Shown here: piece by piece, positions 11,287-20,946 of the stretch
Position numbering within the stretch: the first letter of the stretch is position 1
Layout: the number at the start of each line of letters is the position of its first letter
Assembly: GCA_036245805.1 (NCBI GenBank)
Contig: BTRK01000003.1
Coordinates: 35,171,215-35,235,214 of the forward strand
Direction: 5' to 3'
DNA: 64,000 nucleotides
Source: Pristionchus mayeri
Lineage: Eukaryota; Nematoda; Chromadorea; Rhabditida; Neodiplogasteridae
Notes under the pieces: model-generated
Databases searched by the model: none
What the model was told of the DNA's origin: nothing
Seen by the model: only the letters and a program-made list of their open reading frames with translations
Position numbers and translations under genes: made by a program

Positions 11287-14200
11287 TTACGATATTTCTT
11301 TATACAGTAATACAGTAATTCCTTTCATTTTTGAGATAGAGAGTCGTTCAAAAAACAGAAAAACACATATCTAAGAGCTAAACAACTTTTATATTCAAAG
11401 CAACATGATTTGAAGAAAACGAAATATAGATAATGCTGAAAATGCGATATTTGATCACTTTTGTTCGCAGTTTTTGGGGTGTCTCCGAAAAAAATATATC
11501 ATGGGTCGATGAGATTTCTATGAATTCGTAATCTATGTACTTTTCTACCCCTGGGTATTGTGTTGCCACAAAGAAAAGTAATTGACAACACATATGTTTA
11601 TGCGTCAAACTATACGTTTCCATAATAAAACGCAAAAATAATCTCGTCCAACATGAATGCAGGTACCGTTTCCAGCCTCCAATGACCTTCAAAGTGTGAA
11701 CGGGAGTCATTCTAGGGCATTAAGAGAAATGAGCGTTCTAACTTAATTCCGAAGTATTCTAATTGATCGGCTAAGTGAGAGGTGATTGAGCAACCGGTGC
11801 AGCAACTCGAAGAGGAATGGTCGTATGAACTATTCTGGTTAGGGGGGGCCTTAGTTGAGTCTAGGGAAGCTCAAAACCATCGAAAACCGGATATCCAAAA
11901 ATGCCCCCCATTCCCAAGATCAGATCGATTTTCTCGTGAGGGGCGTGATATTTCGAGAGCCGGCTTTTAGGTTGTTCGTATTTTACGGCTCCACAACTTA
12001 TAACACAAGTGCCTTATTCCTCGAGGCAACAATGCTGATAATGGGTACCCGATTAAAGAGTTTTTTTTGTAAATCACCTCTGATTTGTATATATACTGTG
12101 TTTGATAACTATCATTAACGAGGAAAGTGTATTAGGCTTGGCTATATTCGGATATAATCTTGCCAAAAACCAATTTGAAGCAATATTGGGTCGAAGAATT
12201 GTTGGCTAAAGGTCATGAATCGGAGCGGATTCGAACCCGCGTGGGCAAATGGGCGACATAAATCATGGAAAACGACAACTATGAGGACCGATATACTTAA
12301 ATTTAAAAATTTTAAAAAATGCAGAAATGCATGGCGAATCCAATGAGCACAAACTCAATGGGTACAAATTGAATCTTTGTAGTCGGAAAAATCGGAAACC
12401 TTCAAAAATGGTACTTTTTGTTACGTTTCGGGCTGTAACTCAAGTGCATTTGCATTAAACTTGATGAAAAGTGAGATTTAGGCATAACTTTCAATGCTCT
12501 TTCGAATGATGTATAACGTGAGGCAGTATAATAAGTTTTATTTTTCGAGATTGGTAGGTCAAAAAGTTGAGCTAGCGACCTGAAATGTGGAAGTGATCCC
12601 TACCCATAGGCATTACCCAGTTAAAATTGTAGCTCGATTGAACCATTTTGAAGGATTGTGCCACCCTCATCCCCTTCTTACAGAGAACGCGTTTTAAATA
12701 TAAATATTCGTGCTCTTAAGGGAAACGAGAAGACTGTGGGAGGTGCGATATCGCGTAATGATGAGGTGATCACTTTATTCTAAATTGCTGTATTTACAGG
12801 AAAAAATCATATTATTCGCTGGTATTTTTATTCATTGCAATTTTATGTTTAGAATTCCGACGGAGTGGACATGCCAGTCTTGGATAGAGAAATGCCGACC
12901 AACGAAATGGTATAATTTATATATTTCGAAATATTTTCTGTTTCTTTGCACTTGTTAAATCTGAAATAATATTAGATCTCCATAACATAATCCATAACAT
13001 AGCTTACCAGAGAATTCATTAGATTTTCAAAACGATTAAAAATAAATAAGTCGATTCTTCAGGAGAACGGGATGACATTTGAAGATCACGCATCTTTTAC
13101 TATCGTAAGCGTTTTCTGCATTGTGTTTCAATCCGCATATGATATTCTGGGATTTATATGCCTTCAATCCCTTTTTTTAACCTGCCCAATGCATATTAGT
13201 GAGCATGGAAGTGTTCCTGAAGGGTTGAAGTTTCATTAGATTTAGAAAGATTTCCAAAGATCTGACCATTTCAGAGAGAATCGGAAAAGAAGGCAAAGCG
13301 AGTGGCGAAGAAAAGCGGTAGGGAGATGAAATGTCCCGAATGCGAAGTCAGTTTTTTTTAACAATATTTTGTAACTATGAAATATCTTGTTCTATTAGAT
13401 AAATTTTAAAAATAGTAGTTCCCTTCAGTAATTCTCTATTTTTTTGGATTTTTGCATTATAGTACCGCACACATTCCGCTAACGGCCTCATACAACATCT
13501 GAGATCCAAGCACGATACAACTCCCGCTCAGGTGAATTGAAGTTGTCACGATTTCGACACTTGCTAGGGGTCTTCCTCCCAATCATCTTTGTACATCGTT
13601 CCCTTCTATGTGTGACGTGTTTTTCGAGGATATATTTAGAAACGAGCGGGTAGAGAAAGGAGGGGAGAGAGGGAAGTTTCAGAATTTTTTATTGCGTAAG
13701 TTTGGAAAACAATATGATCCTTATCGTGATTTTTTAAAATACATAAACAAAACTTGGAAATTACTACTTATTTGTCCACACCGTCCTCCCTACAGAATAT
13801 CTTCTTGGAAGTCCTCCCTACAGAATATCTTCGTGGATATCTTCTTCGTTGTGACTGCGGATACGAATCGCACTCGCACATCCACAGTTATCAGGTGATA
13901 ATTTGATTTCGGAAGCAGGCTCCGGTTTCAAAATGATAAACCATATCGGAATGATGGTAAAAAATAGAGAAATACTTTAAATTACTGAGTTGTTATTCTG
14001 ATTTAATGTTTACAGTGCGAAATCTCGAATTATATCAGGTGATCATTTGATTTCTGAACATACGTGGACGGAGATCGCTAATGAGTTCCAAAATTTGGCA
14101 ATGTTCCGACTAATTCAGCCTCAAAACCGGCAGGGTTATCAGAAAGCGGTGCCTTAAATTTTTAAGAAGTGTGACACTATCCGAAAATCGGGAGGCTCTC

Positions 14201-17200
14201 GCCGATAGCAGCAATGGTGCCCACGTTTGTTTCTGAAGCAGGCTGCGGTACCAAAATGATAAACCATTTCGGAATGATGGTAAAAGTAGAGTTATTCTTG
14301 TTTAATGTTTACAGTGCGAAGTCTCGAACTACACAGTGATTTATGATGAGGAGAAAATGATTCGAACATTGACTGATGATATCGTTGCTAACGTCGTTCG
14401 AGGACTGACTGGCAAGGTTGAATAAACTAAAATTTACTTTTTTAGATTACGATTTAGCGACTTTTCAAAATTAGGCAGTCGCTAAATACTTTGTGCGTAT
14501 ATTTTGACCATAATTTCAAGAAATAGTTTCGGTTATTAGGAAACAAACTAAAATATTTACCTCACAGGATCAAGCGGCAGATAGGGATATAAAGAGAAGA
14601 AGATCGCGAAAAAGCTTCGCATCTACTAAATGCAACGAGTCTACTAAGGATTCGGATAGAGAAGTCGGACCATCTTTGAAGAAACGCAAATCGGAATCAG
14701 TGGAGGGTAACAAAGTACGTCGGTATATCCCTTTCAAAAGTGCGAAATTTTTTTAATTTTTAGAGGAGAAGCTCATCAACTAAAGGATCATCTCAATCTG
14801 AATCTGTGAAGAGAGGACAGAATAACAATCAGAAGAATGAGCTCGAGTGCCCTGAGTGCGAAGTGAGTTCATCTTTCGTTGAAGCTACCCAACACCCTTG
14901 AAATTATTTACTTTTTCGCGCGTGCCTGATCACGCCCGCTCTCTTGTTTTGTATACACTCTAACCCCTTTTGCTTTGATCACTCAGTCGCGGAAATTCAA
15001 ATAATTTCAAGGGTATTTGGTAACTTCAATTGCTTGTAATTTTCTAATTGTGATCTCATCAAAGTAATTGTTAAATGCTGAAAGGATAGAAAAAAAGAAT
15101 CGGTATGTTGCAGTTCCGCTCTCTAACTGTGGGCGCGTGGATAATGCATCTCAAACTCAAGCACAATACCACTCCTCTTCTGGTGAGATGCCTTTGATGT
15201 ATTACTGTGAGAATAGAATGCGTAGCAACGTGGTGTACATGGTAAACTTCTTAAAGTGCTACAATATTCGCGGAAAGGGAAAATATTTGGCCGTGAATAT
15301 TTTCCCGTTCCGCGAATATTGTAGTACTTTAAGAAGTTTATCATGTACACCACGTTGCTACGCATTCTATTCTCACAATAGCGTTGTTTTTCTCGCCGCT
15401 CGCGACCGTGCTCCGTCCGGAAGGGTATAATTGTTTGTTCTTATCCGGAATTTCTCATCCTAACTAGTACCTTCTCAACTATCGAATGATCCGACTATCA
15501 AATCTATCGAATGTCGAACTATTAAACTATCGAATGATCCGTTCAAACGCGAACCGCTTAAGGGCGAGGACGTATGAGAGGAAAGGGAGCTTTCCTAAAA
15601 GCATACCAAGACTCGCCCCTTGGCCCCACGTCTGTAGAGGCGCGAACAAGTATCTTAAGCAGCTGAAATCCAAGCCTGAGTAGTGTAAGCAGATCCATGC
15701 AGCCTACACCTAAGCAATTTAAGCCAGACCTTAAGTAGCCTTATAATAAGAAAGGGGGTGAAGGGTGCGCGGCTTGGTACGCCTCTGTGAAAGTGCCGGG
15801 GAAAGATTTTGCACAATCGCTCACGAACGCAGCGCGGTCAAAAATGAATTTTGGGCGAGCTCTCGCTGTTAACGCTCGAGAGAAAAATACTAATGGGTAT
15901 GTATTATGGAGGCTGGATGTCTCCTTCGATGTGAATGTGGACATGAAACATACTCGAATAATCACGTTTACCAGGTTAATGATAACTTTACTCAACGTAT
16001 ATCTATCATTTCGTGATACAATCACTATTATTTTAGTGTTCAACAATTAGAATTTTGCCAGAAAGTAGTATGTACCTAATAGAGTTCGAGAAATGACACC
16101 ACGGTCTCTTCATTCTACACACTCTCTCGCCGTTCAACCGGTCGAGAGAGTGTGGAAAATGAAGAGACGGAGACCCGAATTACGAACTATATTACCTAAT
16201 AATTTGATTAATAATAAAAATGATTAATAATAACCACTGATTAATAATTAATTTGCAATGCAACATCGCAAATTTCTCAGTGATTCGAGATAGGGTGAGT
16301 ATTCGTTTGGAGTTTACCTAACAATTAGACAACGGGGAATTCAAAAAAAAGTCTATTGTTTGTTGAAAAAGTTCTAGAAGGCGTTGCTTTCACTTAGGCT
16401 TCCCCCATAATTAGCATTCATAACGATAAAATTTAAATTTCTCGACTGAAATATGAACCTTAGATACTTTGCGATAGCTTCACATTTAGAAGCTCACTGT
16501 AAATTTGATTATTTCAGTCAAAATCGGGAAAGAAGGCAAATCTTGTGTCGAAGAAAAGTGATAGGGAGATGGAGTGTCCCGAATGCGAAGTCAGTTTCTG
16601 CAGAACTATATCAAAACTTGGAAATATCAAGCATTTTAAGTAATATTTATTTGATAAAAAGATTTTCTTTTAATTTTTGCATTTATAAACTTTAGATTTA
16701 CATTATAGTACCGCACACATTCTGCTAATGAATGGGCATGCCATTTGAATGCCAAACATGGTACTACTGCCGCTCAGGTTAATTCTCTCAATATTTCTAT
16801 GCATTATCAGTTTGCTGACACTATAATTGTATTATGTACCATCATTTATTCACACTAAAATATAGGTTGACAACTCCTCTAGTGGAAACAAGAACTAAAA
16901 TTTTCAAAAGCACACGAAATTTCACGTGTAAACAATTTTCACAAGACGTTCAAAAAATCCGGTTGAACTTACCTGTTGGCACACTTTCCTCAAAAGACGT
17001 TCAAAAAAGCGGTTTTGTTATGCTAGTTTTAAATTAGAGGGCTTGATGACGGGAATTTAAAATGAAGATTCATTGTACCTTGTAAGTTCATCTCTTCAAG
17101 TTCCTTCTTCTTTCTGTTCTCTCTCTATCAACACCAGATTTGAAATTCCAGGGAGCTACGAGGGAAATGTCGATTGCTGCCTACGGTGGAGATGGCTACG

Positions 17201-18374
17201 TGTGTGATAATTGCGAGGTGAGGATGAAGAAGTAAATGGGAAATAGGACCGATGAAACCGCAAAAAGCCATTAAACAGTCCTCGAATTGCGAATTCAGGC
17301 GAGGGTGCGGTGTAGCGGGCTCGATACCTTGTCTCGCATAGCCAACTCTAATGAGTATAGTAATGAAGTGCGTTTTTGGTTCTCGGAGAGGGTTTTAGCG
17401 TGCATCTGGCTAGGGTTCGCTATGCGATGGACATATGCAATTTTAAAAGTAGTGTTGTCAAATCGGCATGGATTTTGATCATTTTTGCTCTCTCTCGCTG
17501 ATTTTACAGAGCGAGAGAGTATGGAAAGCAGTCGCCGACTTGCAAGCATTAGTTGCAATCCCAGAGGAGGCGAGATCCCGGAGTAGTAACGTTGCTACCT
17601 ATTGAATGACCACCGATACTTATGGTCTCTTCCATACATTTTCGGTAACCTCGTGTAACTCCCGTTCATAAATGACCAAATAAGTAGTGATTCTATATCG
17701 GCGCACGATGGCGCATCTTTTGAGCCTCCTCCAAGACCGGCTGGCATGAAATATGTTAAATTTGGACCCTCGGAGTCCGAGGACATGAAGATGTGTTGTC
17801 TCTTCATTCCAGACAATCTCTCGCCAGTGGAGTTCGTAATTCGCGTCACCGCCTCTTCCTTTTCCACACTCTCTCGACCGGTCGAGCGATGAGAGATTGT
17901 TTGAAATGAAGAGACGGTGAGCCGAATTACGAACTCTTCTCGCCAGTCTATCTAATACAGAGTATGTTCGTAGAAGATATCGTTGTCCAATTAGCAATAT
18001 TTAGACATGGCTGGCACCTTCGTGTGGAGGGAGATATAATTGCAAGACCTGCCCCGACTACGATCTGTGCAGCTCATGCTACTCGAAGGTCAGTCGGTTA
18101 CTATCCCAGAAGGGTTGACTATTCGGTATTCTTTGCGCTGCCACGATCGCCTCTCTTTTCCATATTGCGATTCGGAGTAATGAAGGGGATTGCAGCATCG
18201 CAAGGAACAATTAATTTCCAACCCAATTTCCAATTCATTGTCCTATCTGCAAGCGTGCCTTTTGGCATCAAAGAAAATCAAAGATTAAAATGAAAGAAGT
18301 ATGTTAATGTATATGTTCAGGGATTGCACACTGAGAAGCATACCTTCGACTTCGTCGATCAACATCTCTCATAA
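3852..18374 (+). CDS. Gene A (5'-incomplete): multi-cassette zinc-finger protein with a C-terminal ZZ finger
   Basis: Twenty-two phase-0 exons can be joined in frame: 3852-3893, 5667-5753, 5795-5857, 5925-5981, 6045-6098, 6160-6264, 6350-6424, 12853-12909, 13063-13104, 13275-13346, 13463-13531, 13796-13894, 14315-14416, 14568-14714, 14764-14862, 15114-15182, 15912-15974, 16518-16589, 16709-16777, 17152-17217, 18005-18088, 18321-18374 (TAA). They give 548 residues. The first seven exons are an acidic linker. Then follow finger cassettes: CPECE with YRTHSANGLIQHLRSKH; GYLLRCDCGYESHSHIHS; CEVSNYTVIYDEEKMIR; a basic KKRKSESVE linker; ECPECE with WIMHLKLKHNTTP; AGCLLRCECGHE; and ECPECE with HLNAKHGTT. 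The end is a ZZ finger (VCDNCE, YNCKTCPDYDLCSSC, HTEKH). The cassette at 15912-15974 lacks the usual following CDIxN exon. The acceptor at 15911 (ATTATGGAG) and the one at 6044 (TGTAAG) are weak. Role unknown; metal-binding nuclear or protein-interaction scaffold is an inference. Confidence 0.62.
3923..5638. repeat. Foldback element 2 in a gene A intron
   Basis: The outer arms match over about 270-320 bp (TATCACGCC at 3926 against GGCGTGATATCC at 5627; CGACATTCTTGGGAATGAAGG against its complement at 5583-5605) and the inner arms around 4905-5340 match as well. The left arm is interrupted by a Helitron-like insertion at 4209-4898, which the right arm lacks. A 15-G tract (5512-5526) sits in the right arm. 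It lies between the 3852-3893 and 5667-5753 exons, so it is intronic. Confidence 0.8.
4209..4898 (+). mobile_element. Helitron-like non-autonomous element, copy 1
   Basis: The 3' end is a perfect hairpin (AGCGACC GAA GGTCGCT) that runs into CTAG followed by T, the layout of a Helitron 3' terminus (CTRR, insertion before T). The opposite arm of the host foldback keeps the uninterrupted site (about 5372-5393). Comparison shows a clean insertion between A and T with no target duplication. The 5' end reads TTACTGCATAAAG where canonical Helitrons begin with TC. Inside are a CTGT/CCGT microsatellite (about 4241-4276), GATCTTTGATCTTT-rich repeats and a hairpin at about 4711-4801. No Rep/helicase coding is present. 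A second copy lies inverted at 10514-11318. Confidence 0.5.
6898..6950 (+). repeat. tRNA-tail-like (box B) segment in foldback arm
   Basis: Contains CGCGGGTTCGAATCCGC followed by TCCGATGCATGACC, resembling a T arm and acceptor end. The complementary copy is at about 12212-12248. The related foldback at 55749-58936 carries GGTTCGAATCCGCTCCG at 57448 and its complement at 58456. No D or anticodon arm can be built upstream, so it is not a tRNA gene. Its presence in all four arms suggests it is part of the element. Confidence 0.4.
7571..8480. mobile_element. Mariner-end-like foldback inserted in an arm
   Basis: The ends are TCGGGGTGTCCAGAAAGTTTT and AAAACTTTCTGGACACTCCAA, close to the mariner ends at 56079-57321 (GGGGTGTCCGGAAAGTT). 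TA flanks both sides (7569-7570 and 8481-8482). The opposite host arm, near 8727-8746, reads straight through as GTCGACTTATATACAACCTTG, the empty TA site. The interior is itself palindromic (CACCCAAAATCACGTTTTCG at 7756 against CGAAAACGTGATGTTGGGTG at 8277) and has no transposase, so it is a non-autonomous mariner-type element. Confidence 0.68.
10514..11318 (-). mobile_element. Helitron-like non-autonomous element, copy 2
   Basis: An inverted copy of 4209-4898: on the minus strand it starts TTACTGTATTACTGTATAAAG, runs through a GTCTGTCTG microsatellite (11235-11285) and GATCTTTGATC-rich repeats, and ends with the AGCGACC/GGTCGCT hairpin and CTAG followed by T. The terminal hairpin and the CTAG-T junction are the same as in copy 1, which supports these being true element ends. 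It sits inside the innermost part of the giant foldback. Confidence 0.48.
13796..13894 (+). other. Gene A cassette exon enlarged by a micro-duplication
   Basis: The stretch CCTCCCTACAGAATATCTTC occurs twice in tandem (around 13785-13804 and 13813-13832). Using the first CTACAG as acceptor gives a 33-codon exon that ends in the family motif GYLLRCDCGYESHSHIHS and stays in frame. Using the second would break frame. The equivalent exon elsewhere in the family is 21 codons, so the duplication appears to have added 12 residues in front of the first cysteine. Confidence 0.55.
13903..14345 (+). repeat. Tandem duplication of an intron/exon junction in gene A
   Basis: Positions about 13905-14045 and 14222-14340 are near copies (GAAGCAGGCTxCGGTxxCAAAATGATAAACCAT, then TTTAATGTTTACAG and TGCGAAxTCTCGAA). 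The first copy is truncated after CEISNYI and followed by GTGATCA. The second continues into the full exon CEVSNYTVIYDEEKM. The downstream acceptor (14314) is taken as the real one. Confidence 0.55.
14884..15030. repeat. Short palindromic MITE, copy 2
   Basis: Ends GCTACCCAACACCCTTGAAAT and ATTTCAAGGGTATTTGGTAAC pair, with inner GCGCGTGCCTGATCA. It matches the element at 2599-2742. It sits in the intron between the CPECE exon (14764-14862) and the HLKLKH exon (15114-15182). Confidence 0.65.
15205..15377. repeat. CTGTGAGAA-type palindromic MITE, copy 1
   Basis: An about 173-bp near-perfect palindrome. The left part (CTGTGAGAATAGAATGCGTAG, GTGGTGTACATGG) is matched by the complement on the right (CTACGCATTCTATTCTCACA), with an inner GCTACAATATTCGCGGAA / TTCCGCGAATATTGTAG. 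A 120-codon open frame that crosses it (15068-15430) is an artefact of the palindrome plus one real exon. A relative sits at 18885-19055. Confidence 0.7.
16084..16197. repeat. GAGAGAG/ACCGGT palindromic MITE
   Basis: GTCTCTTCATT...ACACTCTCTCG pairs with CGAGAGAGTGTGGAAAATGAAGAGAC around ACCGGT. Relatives lie at 17830-17936 (same GTTCG...AATTCG outer ends), 25367-25457 and 45608-45698. A half copy remains at 36785-36825. All are intronic. Confidence 0.6.
17152..18374 (+). other. ZZ-type zinc-finger exons ending gene A
   Basis: Exons 17152-17217, 18005-18088 and 18321-18374 join in phase 0. They encode CDNC, then YNCKTC, CPDYDLCSSC and HTEKHTFDF before the stop. The order CxxC...CxxC-x5-CxxC...HxxxH, with the DYDLC core, is the signature of ZZ zinc fingers (p300/CBP, dystrophin, p62 type). 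The large intron 17218-18004 carries MITE 17830-17936. This C-terminus replaces the CDGRNYTLH module that ends genes B-D. Confidence 0.72.
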
Positions 18375-18630
18375 TTACATTGTTGTCTCTCTTCTTTCCC
18401 TTGTTTCTGACTCATTTCTGTAGTTCGAGTATCAGACCTTAATTGTTATCTCAACGCAATTTCGTAGATATTACGTATAAAATTATATTCTTGGAACATT
18501 GCACAATATGTTTTCCAGAATCTGGTTTCTATCCGGATGAGATATTTATACAAATATATTTCGAAACATGTGGAATGCATACCTATTGTTGTCTCTTTAT
18601 TACCCAATGATGTTCCATATCATAAGTTTT

Positions 18631-18644
18631 CACATTTTCCAGGG
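18631..18644 (+). promoter_or_regulatory. Putative spliced-leader acceptor of gene B
   Basis: CACATTTTCCAG|GG precedes ATG at 18645. No upstream exon of this gene is recognisable in the 268 bp after the gene A stop. Genes C, D and E have the same arrangement, which suggests trans-splicing of a leader. Confidence 0.6.
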
Positions 18645-18884
18645 ATGGCACTCTCAAAAACGTCGTTATCGACCGTCGAAGAATGGAATCGAAAGGTATA
18701 ACTTCTTTTAAATTCTATAAGTTGTATGATTGGCGATTTTCAATGTAATACCAAAAAATGAATCTCTTTTCAGGCCTTCGATTTCTCAGACAACGATGAT
18801 TCGTTGAATGATGTTTTTCTGAATCTATTCGACGTTCTTTCTGCCATTCTAAAGGACTCCGGCCCAAGTGTTAGTTCGAGCTTA

Positions 18885-19055
18885 CTGTGAGAACAGTACG
18901 CGTAGCAAATGGTGGTGTGCGAGATTAACTTAAATTAATTTATAAATAAACGCGGTATGATTTGTCAACGTTTTGTAGTATATAAGTCGTTCCATGTGCA
19001 TTTCAAAATTGATTGTAGTAAATCTCGTACACCACTCATCTTCCTGTTCTCACAG
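18885..19055. repeat. CTGTGAGAA-type palindromic MITE, copy 2
   Basis: CTGTGAGAACAG...GTGTGCGAGATT pairs with AATCTCGTACAC...CTGTTCTCACAG. It is flanked by TTA/TAA and lies in intron 2 of gene B; the same intron in C, D and E is about 65 bp, so it is a later insertion. Confidence 0.72.
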
Positions 19056-20164
19056 TAACTCAATATGATTTAAAAGTAGAAAAGCAACAATATTCTGCTG
19101 TCGCAGGTTATTCAACGAGAATTGGCCTCTCTCGACAGCAAACGATCGATCTCTCTTCGTCTCGATGAGAATAAGTATGATCTCGGTTTTTTGGTGATGA
19201 TATTTATGATTGCTCTTTTTTTACAGAGATGATTCGATCTCTTCGATCTCTGATGTATGATCTCATCGATTGCATCCGTATTACAATTCTCCATTTGACG
19301 GAACATGGAGAATCTGCTGAGATTTCTCTTGAAATTATCAAAGAATTGAGGAAAAAGGTGTGGCATTAATTTTAGAATATTATTATTTCAAGTTTTTGTA
19401 CTTTCATTTAGTTCATTTTGCAGGTTTTTGCATCCAAGGCTCAATCAGATGATTCACTTATCTCCCAGTTTCTGAATTTACTCAACGTGATGTCACTCAT
19501 TCTCAAATCGGCTCAGCACAATGTAAGTTTTTCATAAATTTTGTTGTTAATTGCATTTACTACGGGGACTTTCAGAAGATTCAAGGAGCTCTCGAAACTG
19601 TTGAAAGCGAACTTTCAATCTGTCGCAGATTCGAACACTCTAAGTGAGTAAATTTAGTGCTTGTTTGATATAAGATCGCAATTCTTTTGCGCCCATCTCT
19701 TTATTATATGTAAATCTGAAATTCTTCCTTTCCAGTGATCTGACAATTCGATATCTGATGTTCGGAGTCATTGAGTGTGTTCATTTGACTCTTCTCCACT
19801 TGACTGAAAAGAGAACCGTCAAATTCCAAGGAATCAGCAAAAGAGGTAAATTATTAGAATTCTATTAACTAAATTACTTTTTATTTATATTTTCGATCTA
19901 ATTCTCATTCTTAGGTGACCGAAATGAGCACTGAGACAACGACTCCTACGAAATTGTTGAAGCAGTCTGATGAGGTAACGAATTAAATTGAGTTATCTAT
20001 TCTATTTCATATTTGACAATGGACAAATTTGGATCTTTCGATCAGTTGCTATTTTGCCCATTGAGCATGTCACTTATGTGATCATTGAATCATATCAACA
20101 GAATAGTTAGATGTAATTGTTATCTAGTGTGTATCTTCAGTTCGAATCGATATTAAGCATCATA

Positions 20165-20944
20165 GCTGTCCAAGGAACCGTTCGGGGGGGGGGGGGTGCC
20201 TTCCCGAGAAGGCACCCCCCATACCATGTAGTGAAAATCGATAGTAGGTCATGGGGAGGTCAAGACTAAGTACCGTAGCCAATCGATAGTACAGTACCAG
20301 CAGATACCGTATATCACTACCGTAACCCGCTAGTATAGTGAACTAATTTTATTTTCAAAAAATAAAGTACCGTACCCAATCGACTCTACAGTACCCCCTG
20401 ATACCGTATATCGATACCGTAACCCTCGATTATCGCGAACTGACTTTATTTTTAAAAAGTCCTGAAACCGTGTTCAATCGATTCTACAGTACCCAAGTTA
20501 CTACCGTAACCCAGTTCCTTGGGTCAAACATTTTTCTAAAAATTTTATAAATTTTTCTAAAAATCCTAAACCTGACGCAAAATTATTCAACAATAATTAG
20601 AGAAACGGTATGATACTTTAAAATATTTGTTTGCTCAATTTTGGATTTTTAGAAAAATGTTTGACCCAAGGAACTGGATCTGACCCAAGGAACTGGGTTA
20701 CGGTAGTTACTTGGGTACTGTAGAATCGATTGAATACGGTTTCGGGATTTTTTAAAAATAAAGTCAGTTCACTATACTAGAGGTTTACGGTAGTGATATA
20801 CGGTATCTGCTGGTACTGTACTATCGATTGGCTACGGTGCTTAGTCTTGACCTCCCCATGACCTACTATCGATTTTCACTACATGGTATGGGGGGTGCCT
20901 TCCCCCCCCCCCCCCCCCCCCCCCCCGAACGGTTCCTGGACAGC
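20165..20944. repeat. GCTGTCC-ended foldback flanked by TA
   Basis: The ends are GCTGTCCAAGGAACCGTTCGG and CCGAACGGTTCCTGGACAGC, with TA on each side. The arms carry CTACGGTACTTAGTC/GACTAAGTACCGTAG and GGGTACTGTAGAATCGATTG motifs. A 13-G run (20184-20196) and a 25-C run (20902-20926) pair across it. Related sequence occurs at 51213-51935 and as a fragment at about 33880-33985. It lies in intron 8 of gene B. Confidence 0.75.
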
Positions 20945-20946
20945 TA

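Larger units (their letters stand above)
6443..12697. repeat. Giant nested foldback in one intron of gene A
   Basis: The outer arms (about 6443-7070 and 12085-12697) begin with TTAAAACGCGTTCTCTGTAA and its complement and match almost throughout. Inside lie further inverted repeats: about 7060-9260 (arms built on CACGCGTCTTCTGAGAGA and its complement), about 9310-10215, and about 10335-12095, which itself holds the second Helitron-like copy. The outer family also occurs at 55749-58936. Flanking exons 6350-6424 and 12853-12909 are in phase, so the 6.4-kb block is read as one intron. No host gene is visible inside; ORFs are mirror images of one another. Confidence 0.75.

Noticed and set aside
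15068..15430. 120-codon open frame on + (and 80 codons on -)
   Set aside because: It is made of a real 23-codon finger exon plus read-through into a near-perfect palindromic MITE; the opposite-strand frame is its mirror.
17700..17790. Coding-like stretch EPPPRPAGMKYVKFGPSESED on +
   Set aside because: It lies in the intron between two ZZ exons that join in phase and leave no room for extra sequence in the finger. No convincing acceptor/donor pair was found.
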